From NCBI GenBank assembly GCA_029891345.1, contig CM057000.1:137934663-137998662 (forward strand): a DNA stretch of 64,000 bases, in the 5' to 3' direction. Source of the stretch: Dryococelus australis. Lineage: Eukaryota > Arthropoda > Insecta > Phasmatodea > Phasmatidae. The number at the start of each line of letters is the position of its first letter. Within the stretch, counting starts at the first letter, position 1. A program made the position numbers and the translations under genes. This document shows, in pieces, positions 10,521-22,019 of this stretch. The notes beneath the pieces were generated by a model. The model was not told the DNA's origin. It was given only the letters and a program-made list of their open reading frames with translations, and did not search any database.

Positions 10521-11164
10521 GCGCACAAGGGCCTCCTTTCACCGGCGGAAACAAATTTAGCAGACGTTGAAGCGTCCGAGATATCAAAGAAGATTGAAGT
10601 CAAGGGCGCTGCCAGTGTGAGTTACAATGGTAACTCGCCATTCCTCTCCGGACGACCGCTTCTCGACTTCTGTTACGTCGTTTGCATGACGAGGGTCGCG
10701 TCTGCTCGATGTATGGATTGAAAGGTACGTCATCTGAACCAAGGGGGGGCCCACGCGTGGTGCGGTAATGTCTGAAAATAGCGCACAAGCAGGGACGTCG
10801 CTCTGGAGATGTAGTATTACATTCATGTGGCAGGTCACGTCAACCAGATGTGACCTCCTGTACGTTCCTTATTTCGTTACGTATCGCAACACGAAGGGCT
10901 ACGTGTAACGCTTGCTAACCCAGTAAAACAGAGCAAAGTCATCCTATCAAGTCTGCTACTACTGTTCAATGTCGTAGATAAAATATCCAATAAATGAAAA
11001 ATATATAAAATACAAACAAACTATTTTTTTGCCACGGTATTCCTTAATACTGAAGTTACTACTCTTTACAAAAATATGGAAAAATTAAATATTTCCCGAA
11101 TATATAAATTACTATGTACTGCAACATTACGCCCTTATGACACTGTGTACACTATATATAATAT

Positions 11165-11316
11165 ATTGAAAAATAATTTTAAAACTGACGTAAATTATTT
11201 ACCTGAATGCATGGCCCCATATATATATGACATGGTCCCATATATATATATATATATATATATATATTGAAAATAATTTTAAAACTGACGTAAATAATTT
11301 ACCAGAATGCATGGTC

Positions 11317-11412
<96 letters not shown>

Positions 11413-11435
11413 GACACATATTATGTGGAATTTGG

Positions 11436-11477
<42 letters not shown>

Positions 11478-11528
11478 GACCATGCATTCAGGTAAATAAT
11501 TTACGTAAGTTTTAAAATTATTTTTCAA
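11165..11528. repeat. Long inverted repeat around expanded (AT)n
   Basis: A ~55-bp arm (TTGAAAAATAATTTTAAAAC, then CTGAATGCATGG) stands at 11166, is repeated directly at about 11267, and recurs in inverse at about 11474-11528. The gaps are filled with alternating AT, up to about 90 bases. The arms plus AT core can form a large cruciform. It looks like a foldback/MITE remnant whose core expanded. The ORFs of repeated Tyr-Ile here are only the AT repeat. Confidence 0.8.
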
Positions 11529-11529
11529 A

Positions 11530-12890
11530 CCGGTAAACATATAATTTTACTAAAGTGCGTAGTGACTGGAATATGGAGGCATTAATCACACAATGTTTCT
11601 AGATGCCATCACTGCTACTTTTCAAAAAATCACCTGTTTTACTGTTATAGTGGTGTTATATAATTTGTCGTATTATGTATGATTTCTTGACATTTGTCGC
11701 TACTGAAAATTGTCGGTGTACGGCCACTTTAAAAAGACGAGACCACTTAAAGTAATTGTAATCTGTCATGGTGAGAATAAAAAAAAAAAAAAATACTCTC
11801 TTGTGATTAAATATGGTTGCAAGACGTGAGGAGCGAAATATACAATTGAAATAACATAGTAAATCTGATGGCTGTTTAAAGGAAGATGAGTTTGTAATGG
11901 ACCCTTTCGTTTTGGAATTGCCTCTGCAATTTACTCCCTTTCAGACTTTTGGTGAACTTTTTTTTAGCTCATTTATGTTTATTTTTGAGAATGATTAATT
12001 TCTTTTTAGCCACTACTCGTGGCATAATTTTCGCGAATGAAACATTTTTCTTGCGGAACAATTTAAGAATATTCATCGAAAAAATATACGATTTTCAGAT
12101 TTCTGTTACGCGGGAACAGGAGAAAACAAACAGTCCGCAGGGTGAAATAATCGTAGGCAAAATTAAGCATCATAATAGAATTTCGTGAAAAAAAAAATTA
12201 CGAATTGAAGCTTGTGAGAAAAATATCATTATCATAAAAACGTAATCACTGTTAATTCTATAATAGTTAATCAAACAGTAGGTATTATTCAGGCCACTCA
12301 TTTCTCTATGTTATGTATTTCTTTTAATTTAAATTTAATGTCTATAATTTAGAGAAGAACTTGATTTTTTCTACATCAAAATTGCATCACGCCTGTGACT
12401 AGAAAATTACTGCGTAAACTCGTAAAACAAGAGAATATTTTACATTATCAAAATTCTAGACATCACAATTTGTACTAACTTAGCATTGTTCCACAAAGAG
12501 ATGAAATGAAATGTATCCTTCACACTTAACTGGTTTTTCTCCTGTACACCAGAGTTGAGATAGTAGCCTAATTCAGTCGCGATTATTTTTCTGATCCATA
12601 TCTTCATAACACAGTTCGCACATTTTGAACAGTACACTTGGCACTTACTGTTCACTATGTTTGCATGTCTTGCTTACTTGTGGCGTTAGCACTTGGTGAC
12701 TAGCTTCCATGCAATCATAACAGTTAATCTACTTCAGTAGTTGGGAAATTCTTCCTTCGGCCTAGTATCTTTGGAGAAGGGTTATAAATATCTACAAACA
12801 TGCGCAAAAGCAAGAAAACCGGTGTAAACGATCAGTATCTCACACCCATTCCAAAAAAAAAAAAGACTTCACGGTAGGGATGCAGGTAAG
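11530..12890. other. Unassigned AT-rich region
   Basis: Scattered short ORFs and A runs (for example about 11780). No gene, RNA or repeat recognised. Confidence 0.5.
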
Positions 12891-12893
12891 TAT

Positions 12894-13128
12894 CTATGGT
12901 CCGACTGCTAGAAACAATGATGTCGATAGTATATATGGTCCGACTGCTAGAAACAATGATGTCGATAGTATCTAGGGCCCGACTGCTAGAAACAATGATG
13001 TCGATAGTATCTATCGTCCGACTGCTAGAAACAATGATGTCGATAGTATCTATGGCCCGACTGCTAGAAACAATGATGTCGATAGTATCTATGGCCCGAC
13101 TGCTAGAAACAATGATGTCGATAGTATT
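12894..13128. repeat. 39-bp minisatellite, 6 units
   Basis: Unit core GACTGCTAGAAACAATGATG then TCGATAGTATCTA; starts at about 12902, 12941, 12980, 13019, 13058 and 13097. Because 39 is a multiple of 3, both strands stay open through the array. The predicted 13-residue peptide repeats are therefore not evidence of a gene. Confidence 0.95.
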
Positions 13129-13149
13129 CGAAGGAGGCTGTGGTGTCGA

Positions 13150-13262
13150 TGAGAATCTAGTTGGACAGCGAAACGGAGAAGACAGGGCGTGGGGAGAGAA
13201 ATGCAGATTAACGCTGACACGGGGTGACATGAGGGCGGTAATGGGAAAACTGGAGGAGAAAC

Positions 13263-13307
<45 letters not shown>

Positions 13308-13900
13308 GAGTCAGAAGCGGAGGAGAAATGAAAAAAATAAACGAACCAGGTGCCGGAGCAGAAGACGAACGGTGGATAGCGCTACGCGCGGAGGACGGCG
13401 GAGTGTAGGGCGGTGGGGGGTAAATGAAGGTGTTGGGTACGGGGGGGGGGGGAGGGGCGGGAGGTATGGCGCAAGCTCAGATTTTGGGGAAAGGGGGTGC
13501 GAGGAGAAGAGAGTATTGTCATGCAGAGAAGGCCCCGTTCTCATGCAGATGCGTGCTCGGATCATCTCGCGGCTGTCACGCCAGAGCAAGGTGTTTTCAT
13601 ATCTTTCCTTCCGTCCCGGGACCGACGACTCCAGCCTCCCTGCCCGGACAACGCCTGCCTTCATCCCCACCCCTCCCTTCCTCCGCGATCCACCCTTCAT
13701 CAAAGAGTACTCTCCTACCCCCTCCCTCCATCAAACCCTTGTTCCATTCATCCACGCGCGCTCAACCCGCCTATCGGCGACCGCCGAGAATCCAATACGC
13801 GTTATACGAAACGTGCAGGATGTCGGATAAGTGATCACGAAGTGAGTTTCTTCTCCGACCCTCCCCCCACCCCTCCAACCAGCAGACTTCAGTAATGTGA
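13150..13900. promoter_or_regulatory. GC-rich island with a GAGA tract
   Basis: A (GA)n tract of about 40 bases (13265-13304) leads into a CpG- and G-rich stretch (GCTACGCGCGGAGGACGGCG; G run 13441-13452) and then a C-rich one. GAGA tracts bind GAGA factor in insects and CpG-rich stretches often mark promoters. ORFs of 130-174 codons overlap in four frames, which fits composition, not coding. No TATA or start site could be fixed. Confidence 0.35.
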
Positions 13901-14915
13901 TTGATCTTGCTCGGGACTAAAAAGGCCTCTCCTGCTCCCCCTCCCCCTCCCCGCCCCGAAAGTTACCCTCGTCTGCACCGCCAAGCATGTATCTGTTCCT
14001 TAAATGTGATTCGCCTTGCCGCCAGTAGCTTTTTTAAACTCCCCCGCTTCATAAAAGGATGCCGGCCTCAAGGTTTCGCAGGCAGCACGCAAAAACCTTT
14101 GGTCTCGTTACTTAAAAAAATGGTTTCCAGTTATGGTGGAAACCTGAACTGTATTTGAGTTCGCTTAAGACACCTCCCTCGTTGCCAGGTGCGTCTCACC
14201 GTAATATATTATAATCTTTAAAAAAAATTATGAAATATTTTTTTAAATGTAAATATTTTTTCTTCAGGGCAGAAATTGAAGTCGAAATTTTGTAATGTGG
14301 TAGTTGAAAAATCTCAAAGTCATCAAAATTTGCTGTAAAGTAGCCGTCTGTTTACAATGTATACTCTTATGTAAACCAGTGCATCTTTTCCCAGCAGTTT
14401 ACTGTATTAAAAACCTATAGCCAACGCCTTAATTTCGGAAGAAAAGTAATACATGCGAAGGATTGTTTATGGTGTATTCTATCGCCACTCGCAATGTTTC
14501 CTTGCGGCCAGACACGTGATCTGGAGGTGTTAAAGGAATCCCCTTAATGATCTGCACTTTACGCGGCAAGAAAAAAACAGCTCACAATACCAGGCGACCC
14601 CACAAAATGGGGAGATATAATTTTGTTCTTGAGACTATACACCGTAATTTCATCAAAAGCTGTCGCCAGTAACATGGCGCGAAAACTGATTTCCATTCGT
14701 CTTAATATATCACAGAGATTCTTACTGATATAGTCTATTTGCGGTTTCTTCACATTTTTGAAAAATACTACATTTGAAAAATCGGTCCATGACGTGTTTA
14801 GTTATTTCCTAAACATGCCATGTATCACAAGCATTTTATATCTCTGTAAACATAAAAGTAGGTTATTTTTCGTTAAATTGAAGTGCTACCTATATTTAAT
14901 TCATAAATTATAATA
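13901..14915. other. Unassigned region
   Basis: C-rich tract at 13930-13965, then AT-rich sequence. Nothing recognised. Confidence 0.5.
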
Positions 14916-14919
14916 TTTC

Positions 14920-15165
14920 ATCTATAGTAAGTAAATATGAATTAAAGCAATGGGAAAACACGAGTGTTGGTAACGCCTAGTGAGAAATAGTTCTCATGCA
15001 AAATATTATTACAAACGAGTGTGCACGAATTCGGTGCGTTGTCCTTTCGGGTAATTTTATAGACTTAGTGAAGCTTAGTTTGCACGAGGCGGAGGAATAT
15101 CCTGGAAGTAGAACATTAGCAGGGCTTCAGAAAAGGCTGGAGTAACCGTGAATGGATTATACACG
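14920..15165 (+). repeat. Dispersed repeat D1, copy 2 (pairs with 3655-3900)
   Basis: Same word order as the first copy: GTAACGCCTAG, GAGTGTGCACGAATTC, GCACGAGGCGGAGGAATAT, AACATTAGCAGGGCTTCAG, GTAACCGTGAATGG. The 41-bp minisatellite starts about 65 bp downstream. Confidence 0.65.
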
Positions 15166-15228
15166 AAAATCAACATTAATTGACATTTAGTCGTGCCCAC
15201 TGAAGGTGAAAAAGAAAATATGAAAGGA

Positions 15229-16131
15229 AGTGGATGATGAAGTATGGAGCAGTGCACGAGTGTAAGCAAAGTGGATGATGAAGTATGGAGTAGTGCACGA
15301 GTGTGAGCAAAGTGGATGATGAAGTATGGAGTAGTGCACGAGTGTGAGCACAGTGGATGATGAAGTATGTAGTAGTGAACGAGTGTGAGCACAGTGGATG
15401 ATGAAGTATGGAGAAGTGCACGAGTGTGAGCAAAGTGGATGATGAAGTATGGAGTAGTGCACGAGTGTGAGCAAAGTGGATGATGAAGTATGGAGAAGTG
15501 CACGAGTGTGAGCAAAGTGGATGATGAAGTATGGAGTAGTGCACGAGTGTAAGCAAAGTGGATGATGAAGTATGGAGTAGTGCACGAGTGTGAGCAAAGT
15601 GGATGATGAAGCATGGTGTAGTGCACGAGTGTGAGCAAAGTGGATGATGAAGTATGTAGTAGTGCACGAGTGTGAGCAAAGTGGATGATGAAGTATGTAG
15701 TAGTGCACGAGTGTGAGCAAAGTGGATGATGAAGTATGGAGTAGTGCACGAGTGTGAGCATAGTGGATGATGAAGTATGGAGTAGTGCACGAGTGTGAGC
15801 AAAGTGGATGATGAAGTATGGAGAAGTGCACGAGTGTAAGCAAAGTGGATGATGAAGTATGGAGTAGTGCACGAGTGTGAGCAAAGTGGATGATGAAGCA
15901 TGGTGTAGTGCACGAGTGTGAGCAAAGTGGATGATGAAGTATGTAGTAGTGCACGAGTGTGTGCACAGTGGATGATGAAGTATGGAGTAGTGCACGAGTG
16001 TGAGCAAAGTGGATGATGAAGCATGGAGTAGTGCACGAGTGTGTGCAAAGTGGATGATGAAGTATGGAGTAGTGCACGAGTGTGAGCACAGTGGATGATG
16101 AAGTATGGAGTAGTGCACGAGTGTGATCACA
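15229..16131. repeat. 41-bp minisatellite, 22 units
   Basis: Unit starts GTGGATGATGAAGTATGGAG and ends GTGCACGAGTGTGAGCAAA. Units are very similar, differing mainly at a few variable sites (GGAG/TGTAG, GAGCAAA/GAGCACA/TAAGC). As 41 is not a multiple of 3 and no frame contains a stop, all three minus-strand frames stay open for 290-372 codons. These ORFs are artefacts of the repeat. Confidence 0.97.
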
Positions 16132-17190
16132 GCGTGCCAGCGAAACTCGTATACAATATATTTCAATTGAGACAAGTGACAAGTTTTGATCATTTTGGAA
16201 CACTAGTTTAATAAATACGTGCAACGCCATACTTTATTCCGTCTGATTTGCCTAAATAAGTACGTTCTTTGCCCTAATAAAAATGTCGTCTTTGGTGGAA
16301 ACAGGATTCACAAAGTCTATCTTCGCAAACTAACACCACCCTACTTTCTCCAGCCCTAATCCAATAAAGGAATTACATTTATCGTCCGCGACTGTCGCAT
16401 AGTTTTCTCCAGGCCCTCTCCGATTTGCCTGGTTTGCTATGCTTTTCCATCTAGACCCTTGTTCTTGCGGCCATGACACCAGACTACCCTGCTATAGCCA
16501 CGATGCATGCTCCCATTTTATAACTAAGCCCGACCTACGGCACAAAGGGCTAGCCCTGAGACGCATCCCATTCTCCAACCGTCTTAGCTACTAACAAGCA
16601 TGCCGGAGGGCACACAGAACTATGAAGGTGCTCACGTTGGCGTAGCGGGATTTGGGGGCTCGCAAAAAAAATAAAATTGTATGAGTTGATGGAGGAGGGG
16701 GGGGGGGGGGGGGTTGAACCATTTAGTGCTCATATATCTTCAGTACGATGTGCGGAACGTCAAACAGCCGCGAACTGTTTTCTACAAAATCAGAAACGGT
16801 ACGTAAAATCTATTCTTTAACGCAGTTCCCAAAATCATTAACCAAGTCCCAAAATTGTTATTATTGTCGTCGAAGCATCATCTTCGGAAGCCCACGTTTA
16901 TTTCGACCATTTCTCATCATACACTCATTTGCGAAAAAAAAAAAGGATCACTTTGAAAAAATCACGGGAGTGTAACGAGGATCACCACACAGTATCGTCA
17001 TAATCCAGCATGTGTACCGTTTGAACCAAGGCTGATTCAGAAGTCATGTCAACTATTGCTTAACTCCTGAAAATGACCCAATACAGGAAATGTACTATGT
17101 AGGCCTATGGTTCTAAGTGTACAAAGGTGACACCACATCGGGTATGAACACAGGAATGGTCAGTAAGAAACAATGACAGACAAGGCTGCT
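16132..17190. other. Unassigned region with a G run
   Basis: Segment 16300-16640 is GC-richer and vaguely LINE-tail-like but not convincing. A G run of about 17 lies at 16697-16715. No gene recognised. Confidence 0.4.
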
Positions 17191-17195
17191 TGAAA

Positions 17196-17472
17196 TCACC
17201 GTTTAATTGACTCATTCTCGTCCAAACTGTAATAACTCGCGTGAACGGGTACGTATCGTATGTGCACGAGCTGTTTGACATCCTTCAGAATAATCTCCGA
17301 GGTTGTCCCCGGTTCATTGCCAGCGAGGAGGCAGACATCGTCACAGCATTTCGACGAGAGGTAGCGCACATTGACGGATCTCATCAAGCCGATGGTGTAG
17401 TGACATGATTTCTGGAAAGGCCTTCTAGTATCATTAAATTTAATCTGAAGTGACGCAAAACAACGCTGGGAG
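17196..17472 (-). CDS. Candidate 3'-terminal coding exon, function unknown
   Basis: Minus-strand open stretch of about 92 codons ending in TGA at 17196-17198. Its upstream edge coincides with an acceptor-like TTCTGCAG ending at about 17473. The peptide has balanced composition with clustered cysteines (RYLSSKCCDDVCLLAGNE) and an acidic, basic-tailed end (SLDENESIKR), unlike the repeat-derived ORFs nearby. The frame continues open about 40 bases past the acceptor to a stop. I do not recognise a family, and no second exon was found. It could be chance. Confidence 0.22.
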
Positions 17473-17474
17473 CC

Positions 17475-17965
17475 TGCAGAATTATGTAGATGTGTGTGTA
17501 TACTAGTTGCATATCACGCAGACGAACAGAACTGGCGTGTCATGCGAAGAGCACCTGTATATAGGACACCGTACACTCGAGATATTTGGGCGCCGCTAGT
17601 GCTCGCTTGTTAGGACACTACTTGAAAAATGGGGGATTAGCAACTGAGTAGTAAATGGTGCGAGTAATGATTGCATTTTATTTCCAACAAGACATAAACT
17701 GTAGACTTGGCAACGCAGTCTCTTAACATATTTTAATGTGGCCTAAGTATATGTAGTCGTTATATGACACGCCGGTTCCGTTCGCCTTCGTGGTATGCAA
17801 CTAGCCCTACACACACGTATGTGAAGTTGCGCACACCCGGGCTGTTTTACTAACGTCTTTTAAAATTTAGAAATAGTAGATTTGTGGTTTATATTTACCC
17901 ATAGGTGATGTGGTTTGAATTTCGAGATGTCAGTAAAAAAAAAAACTTCTATATGTAGTTATGGG
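17475..17965. other. Unassigned region
   Basis: No feature recognised. Confidence 0.5.
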
Positions 17966-17969
17966 GCCC

Positions 17970-18533
17970 TTTTTTTTTTTGACGTGAATACGTCTTTATA
18001 TAAATTTGTGACCACAGTTGGAGGCAATCCAGAAAATCGGATGATAACAAAATCGGGGGACCCAGTTTGGCATTGCAGCTCCAAATCTATAGTTTACATT
18101 AGAAATTCAATTACACCATTCGATTGCCAAATTATCAAATAATATGTTACGTAGAGTGAGTACTACGAAGTATCGCGCTAGGCAAGTGATAAAAAAAAAG
18201 GGGGGGGGGGAGCAATTTTGAGTTCGTTTCGCTGCTTCTCATAACTTCCGCGTAGTATAGCTACGACGATCGTTTAAGTTTCAGTCGACAGCTCTCGTCA
18301 AGATCAATCGATTGCGTGTATAAGAACTTTTGTGTGGCGTGGTTATGGTGAAATTTTATGCGTTTAATATAAAAAAAAAAAATTAAGAACACTTTAACAC
18401 AGTTTCGGCCTATACTCGTCAAAAAGCCACGTCGAAATACTGAAATCGTATACGGTTGGAATGAGAATCTCAAAAGCAATCCAGTGATACCCATAAAGCC
18501 CCATATGATCGAGTGAAGCGGGACCAGGAACGT

Positions 18534-18567
<34 letters not shown>

Positions 18568-18605
18568 GGCATCCGAGCGCGTCAACATAGACGTATTCAC
18601 AACAC
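17970..18605 (-). mobile_element. 600-bp MITE family (GAATACGTC ends), copy 1
   Basis: Inverse copy of a family also at 41690-42270 and 51505-52120. Marks in order on the minus strand: GTGAATACGTCTATGTTGAC, CGATCATATGGGG, TGGGTATCACTGGATTGCTT, ACTACGCGGAAGTTATGAG, CATCCGATTTTCTGGATT, and an inverted end giving GACGTGAATACGTC. A poly(A) expansion (18535-18560) and an A/G run (18189-18210) interrupt it. Non-coding. Confidence 0.8.
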
Positions 18606-19000
18606 AGGAAAACTCAATTTTTTTTTCTTCGGATTTTATTTCAAAATTGCTGACTTTACAACGAACAGATTTTATCTTCATCGAGATACTCGCCATATGC
18701 CGGCGCCCTGGCGCGTCTAAAGAATGTGAAGAAAGGCTAGCCTTCGCCCGTTGTCTCTGCCGAGCTATCCGTATCGTCAATAGCGGCTACTCTGCATCAA
18801 CGCCAGTTTAGGTGGTCATCTCATTTAGTATCGCGGGGAACAGGAAGGACACAAACAGAACTGGTGAAATTGAAGGGCCATGAATGGTCTCTCAGTGCGA
18901 GAATTCCCGAAACATCAAATCAAGGCAATAATTTTTAACTACTTAATGCATTTTGATGGGACTTCATTTATTGCCTATAAATTTCCAGTTAACAGAATCA

Positions 19001-19004
<4 letters not shown>
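18606..19004. other. Unassigned region with a MITE-end relic
   Basis: TTTCAAAATTGCTGACTTTA and CGAACAG near 18639-18670 resemble a worn right end of the long TA-MITE. Otherwise nothing recognised. Confidence 0.35.
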
Positions 19005-19035
<31 letters not shown>

Positions 19036-19038
<3 letters not shown>

Positions 19039-19459
19039 CCTGTTCACGGTAAAATGAGCACCTTTGAAAGCCCTGCTTAAGATATACTTGTATACACGTT
19101 GTGTGTTCTTCCGCCTTATGTAAAATTAACATTGCCATGGGCCTCATCACTTTATTCATGCGTCGGTCAAACGAAACTGTGAAATTATTAAGAAAGAAAA
19201 TTCTCAACATATCTGGTTAATTTAACACTTCGATGCATTAAAAAGTAGAAAGCGAAAAAAATAATTTTAAATTATCACAAATCGTTACCTAACACTTCTT
19301 ATTCAACGTTATGATATGAAACTACTTTCCATCCGTTGTTACCAATTTCATTGGGGGAATGTCGCTCAGTGTACCCATTAAAAATATATGTGCGTGCAGG
19401 AGCAGTGACTTTTTTCTAAGGTTCATTTGCAAAGTGCTCACCTTATCGTGAACAGCCTT
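19036..19459 (+). mobile_element. Long TA-MITE, copy 6
   Basis: Begins inside or beside an (AT)n tract (19003-19035) as TAGCCTGTTCACGGTAAAAT and ends CGTGAACAGCCTT before TA. Interior tokens complete. Insertion into an AT microsatellite fits a TA-targeting transposase. Confidence 0.93.
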
Positions 19460-21384
19460 TAGCAATAGTTAACCTATTTGGAACCAGTTTACACAAGTGT
19501 GTACGTTGTGCACGCGTAGGTAATTTTTGGCGTGTACTGCACGCTGCGAAGCTGAACGACCAATGATTTCACCTGTTGGGTAAATTATTCGCAAACAGTC
19601 TAAATGATCTAGATCATAATTGGGCCATACAACTGTAGCCGGACAGATGGGCTACAGAACATTGGCTGTGTCAACGAAACAAATGTTGTGTCGACATATG
19701 TACGGCACGCTTCATTAATTTTTTTATTTGCAACAACATAAAATGAACATTAAACTGAATCACAAAGGGTTACTATAGTCTTTAGTTTTCTAAATTATAA
19801 TTTTAAATTTTTGAAAATCATTCCATATGCAAACGTAATTTTTTAAATATATAAAATTTTGTTGTTTAGAATTTTACAATAAAAATTAGGAAGTAAAAAC
19901 ACCCCTTAAAAATTTTTTGTAAGAAAATTATGTTAAAAAAAACAGTACTTTTTCTTCAAAACATATAAATTACAGTATTATACAATTTCAGATAATATGA
20001 TTTTGTTAATATAAAGATAATTGCATTCGCGCATTAACCCATTTTCGAAGCTTGTAAACCCAATTATTTTTGCAAAATGTTGACAATTTCTAAACTGTAA
20101 ACTATATACTATACCAATAATTAGTGTAGGTACATGATAGTTACCAGAATTGAAATTCCATGTCACCAACCCCAACCCTATCAAAAAACCAAGCAGTTCA
20201 AATTTATTTCTTGGTTTTATGTTTTGGGAATTCTCGCATTTCATTATCTTTTACGTGGCTTGAACTTAAATTATTCAGACTTATTTTTTCCTCGGCACTT
20301 TGTTTTGCCACAGGAAACCATGCATATCGGCGTCTTACAAGGCTGCGCTACCATATTTAATACTAGCGATAATATCTCTTTTACATGGGACAGGACTCTG
20401 ACAGCGAAATTTGCTGCATGACGTAACGCGTGTACTGTAAAAAAGACTTTTTTTTTTTAAACTTCCTAAGCTGTAATGAAAGTTTCCAATCTAGAAGGAT
20501 CACAGAAATAATGTTGCTTATAGGATTGAGAAATAGGAGTATTGATCTTTACCGACTTTATAAAGTTGTTAACTCCCCTACGCAGTTGAGTATTCCTTGA
20601 GAAAATGTAGGAACTTTCCCACTGATGTACCGAAAAAAAAAAACGGCTTTAACATTAACACTCTCTCTATAAACCCATACAATAACGTGGTAAGTAGGAT
20701 AATAAATTCTTGCAGTGTAGCACGTAGCTAAGGAAGGATGTATTTTGTGAGACGGACGTTTATTACTGTTTCGCGAATAAGACACTACTCAATGAGAGAC
20801 CACGCCAGACAAAGGGAGAGACGCATTATGTATATATATTCAAAGGAGCAGCAACAGAATATTGTGTATTGGAGATACTCTCTATTTCGCGGTAGGAACG
20901 GATCGCTCTGCTTTTGCAACCGTATGTACAGAAGCAAACACAATTACAGACAGGAACAACACAAACAGTTCTGTTGGTACTACTATCTATGTTAGCAATA
21001 TATATGATAGTACGCACAGCCCGTTAGAATGCTGTCCCTATTTTAAGGTTCTTGATTGTCCCTACAAGAATATATATTTCTCATTGCAAATATCAGAAAT
21101 GACTAAGTATGGAATAAAACGAATCTGCACAGTGTATTAGTGAATTAAGACAAGCAACTGGAAGTGTAAATAACATACCTCTTCAGTAATAAAATACACT
21201 ATCGTGCCTAAATACATACTCTTTAACCTTCTCCGTTTCCAAAACAATACAAACAGCATTTACATAATTACCTAACCGAAGGGAAAATCTCTGGATTTTG
21301 ATATAGCGGCTTTTCTGTGCATTGTTAATTAAAATAAACGATTTGACAATATTCGACAGTGAGAGAAACAAAGGAACCGTAAAA
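19460..21384. other. Unassigned AT-rich region
   Basis: Short ORFs in overlapping frames without recognisable domains. Nothing else supported. Confidence 0.5.
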
Positions 21385-21394
21385 TATCCTTAAT

Positions 21395-22019
21395 ATATGC
21401 ATGGTTACTAAGCAATATATGATGCATGGTTACTTAGCAATGTATTATGCATGGTTACTAAGCAATGTATGATGCATGGTTACTAAGCAATGTGTCATGC
21501 ATGGTTACTAAGCAATGTATGACGCATGGTTACTAAGCAATGCATGATGCATGGTTACTAAGCAATGTGTGATGCATGGTTACTAAACAATACATGATCC
21601 ATGGTTACTAAGCAATGTGTGATGCATGGTTACTAAGCAATGTGTGATGCATGGTTACTAAGCAATGTATGATGCATGGTTACTAAGCAATGTGTGATGC
21701 ATGGTTACTAAACAATGCATGATGCATGGTTACTAAGCAATGTGTGATGCATGGTTACTAAGCAATGTGTGATGCATTGTTACTAAGCAATGTGTGATGC
21801 ATGGTTACTAAACAATGCATGATGCATGGTTACTAAGCAATGTGTGATGCATGGTTACTAAGCAATGTATGATGCATGGTTACTAAGCAATGTGTGATGC
21901 ATGGTTACTAAGCAATGTATGATGCATGGTTACTAACCAATGTATGATGCATGGTTACTAAACAATGCATCATGCATGGTTACTAAGCAATGTGTGATGC
22001 ATGGTTACTTAGCAATGTT
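21395..22019. repeat. 25-bp minisatellite, 25 units
   Basis: Unit ATGCATGGTTACTAAGCAAT plus a variable GTGTG/GTATG. Starts recur every 25 bases from 21397 to 21997. Each unit holds GTTACT-A-AGCAAT, close to the X-box bound by RFX factors, and an ATGCAT palindrome. Units differ at only a few sites, implying recent homogenisation. Confidence 0.97.

Noticed and set aside
11199-11499. ORFs of repeated Tyr-Ile
   Set aside because: Translation of an (AT)n microsatellite.
12832-13309. Repetitive ORFs of about 130 codons on both strands
   Set aside because: The 39-bp array is a multiple of three and stop-free on both strands, so long ORFs are expected without coding.
13306-13895. Overlapping ORFs of 130-174 codons
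   Set aside because: GC-rich composition suppresses stops on both strands; no domain recognised.
15075-16230. Three overlapping minus-strand ORFs of 290-372 codons
   Set aside because: They are the 41-bp minisatellite read in all three frames. The unit lacks stops in any frame and its length is not a multiple of three.
16300-16640. Possible LINE C-terminal zinc knuckle (CSCGHDTRLPCYSHDAC)
   Set aside because: Cys/His spacing does not fit the LINE CCHC pattern, the frame is short and no reverse-transcriptase motif lies upstream.
21395-22019. CRISPR-like array of regular repeats
   Set aside because: Units are contiguous, without unique spacers, in a eukaryotic context.
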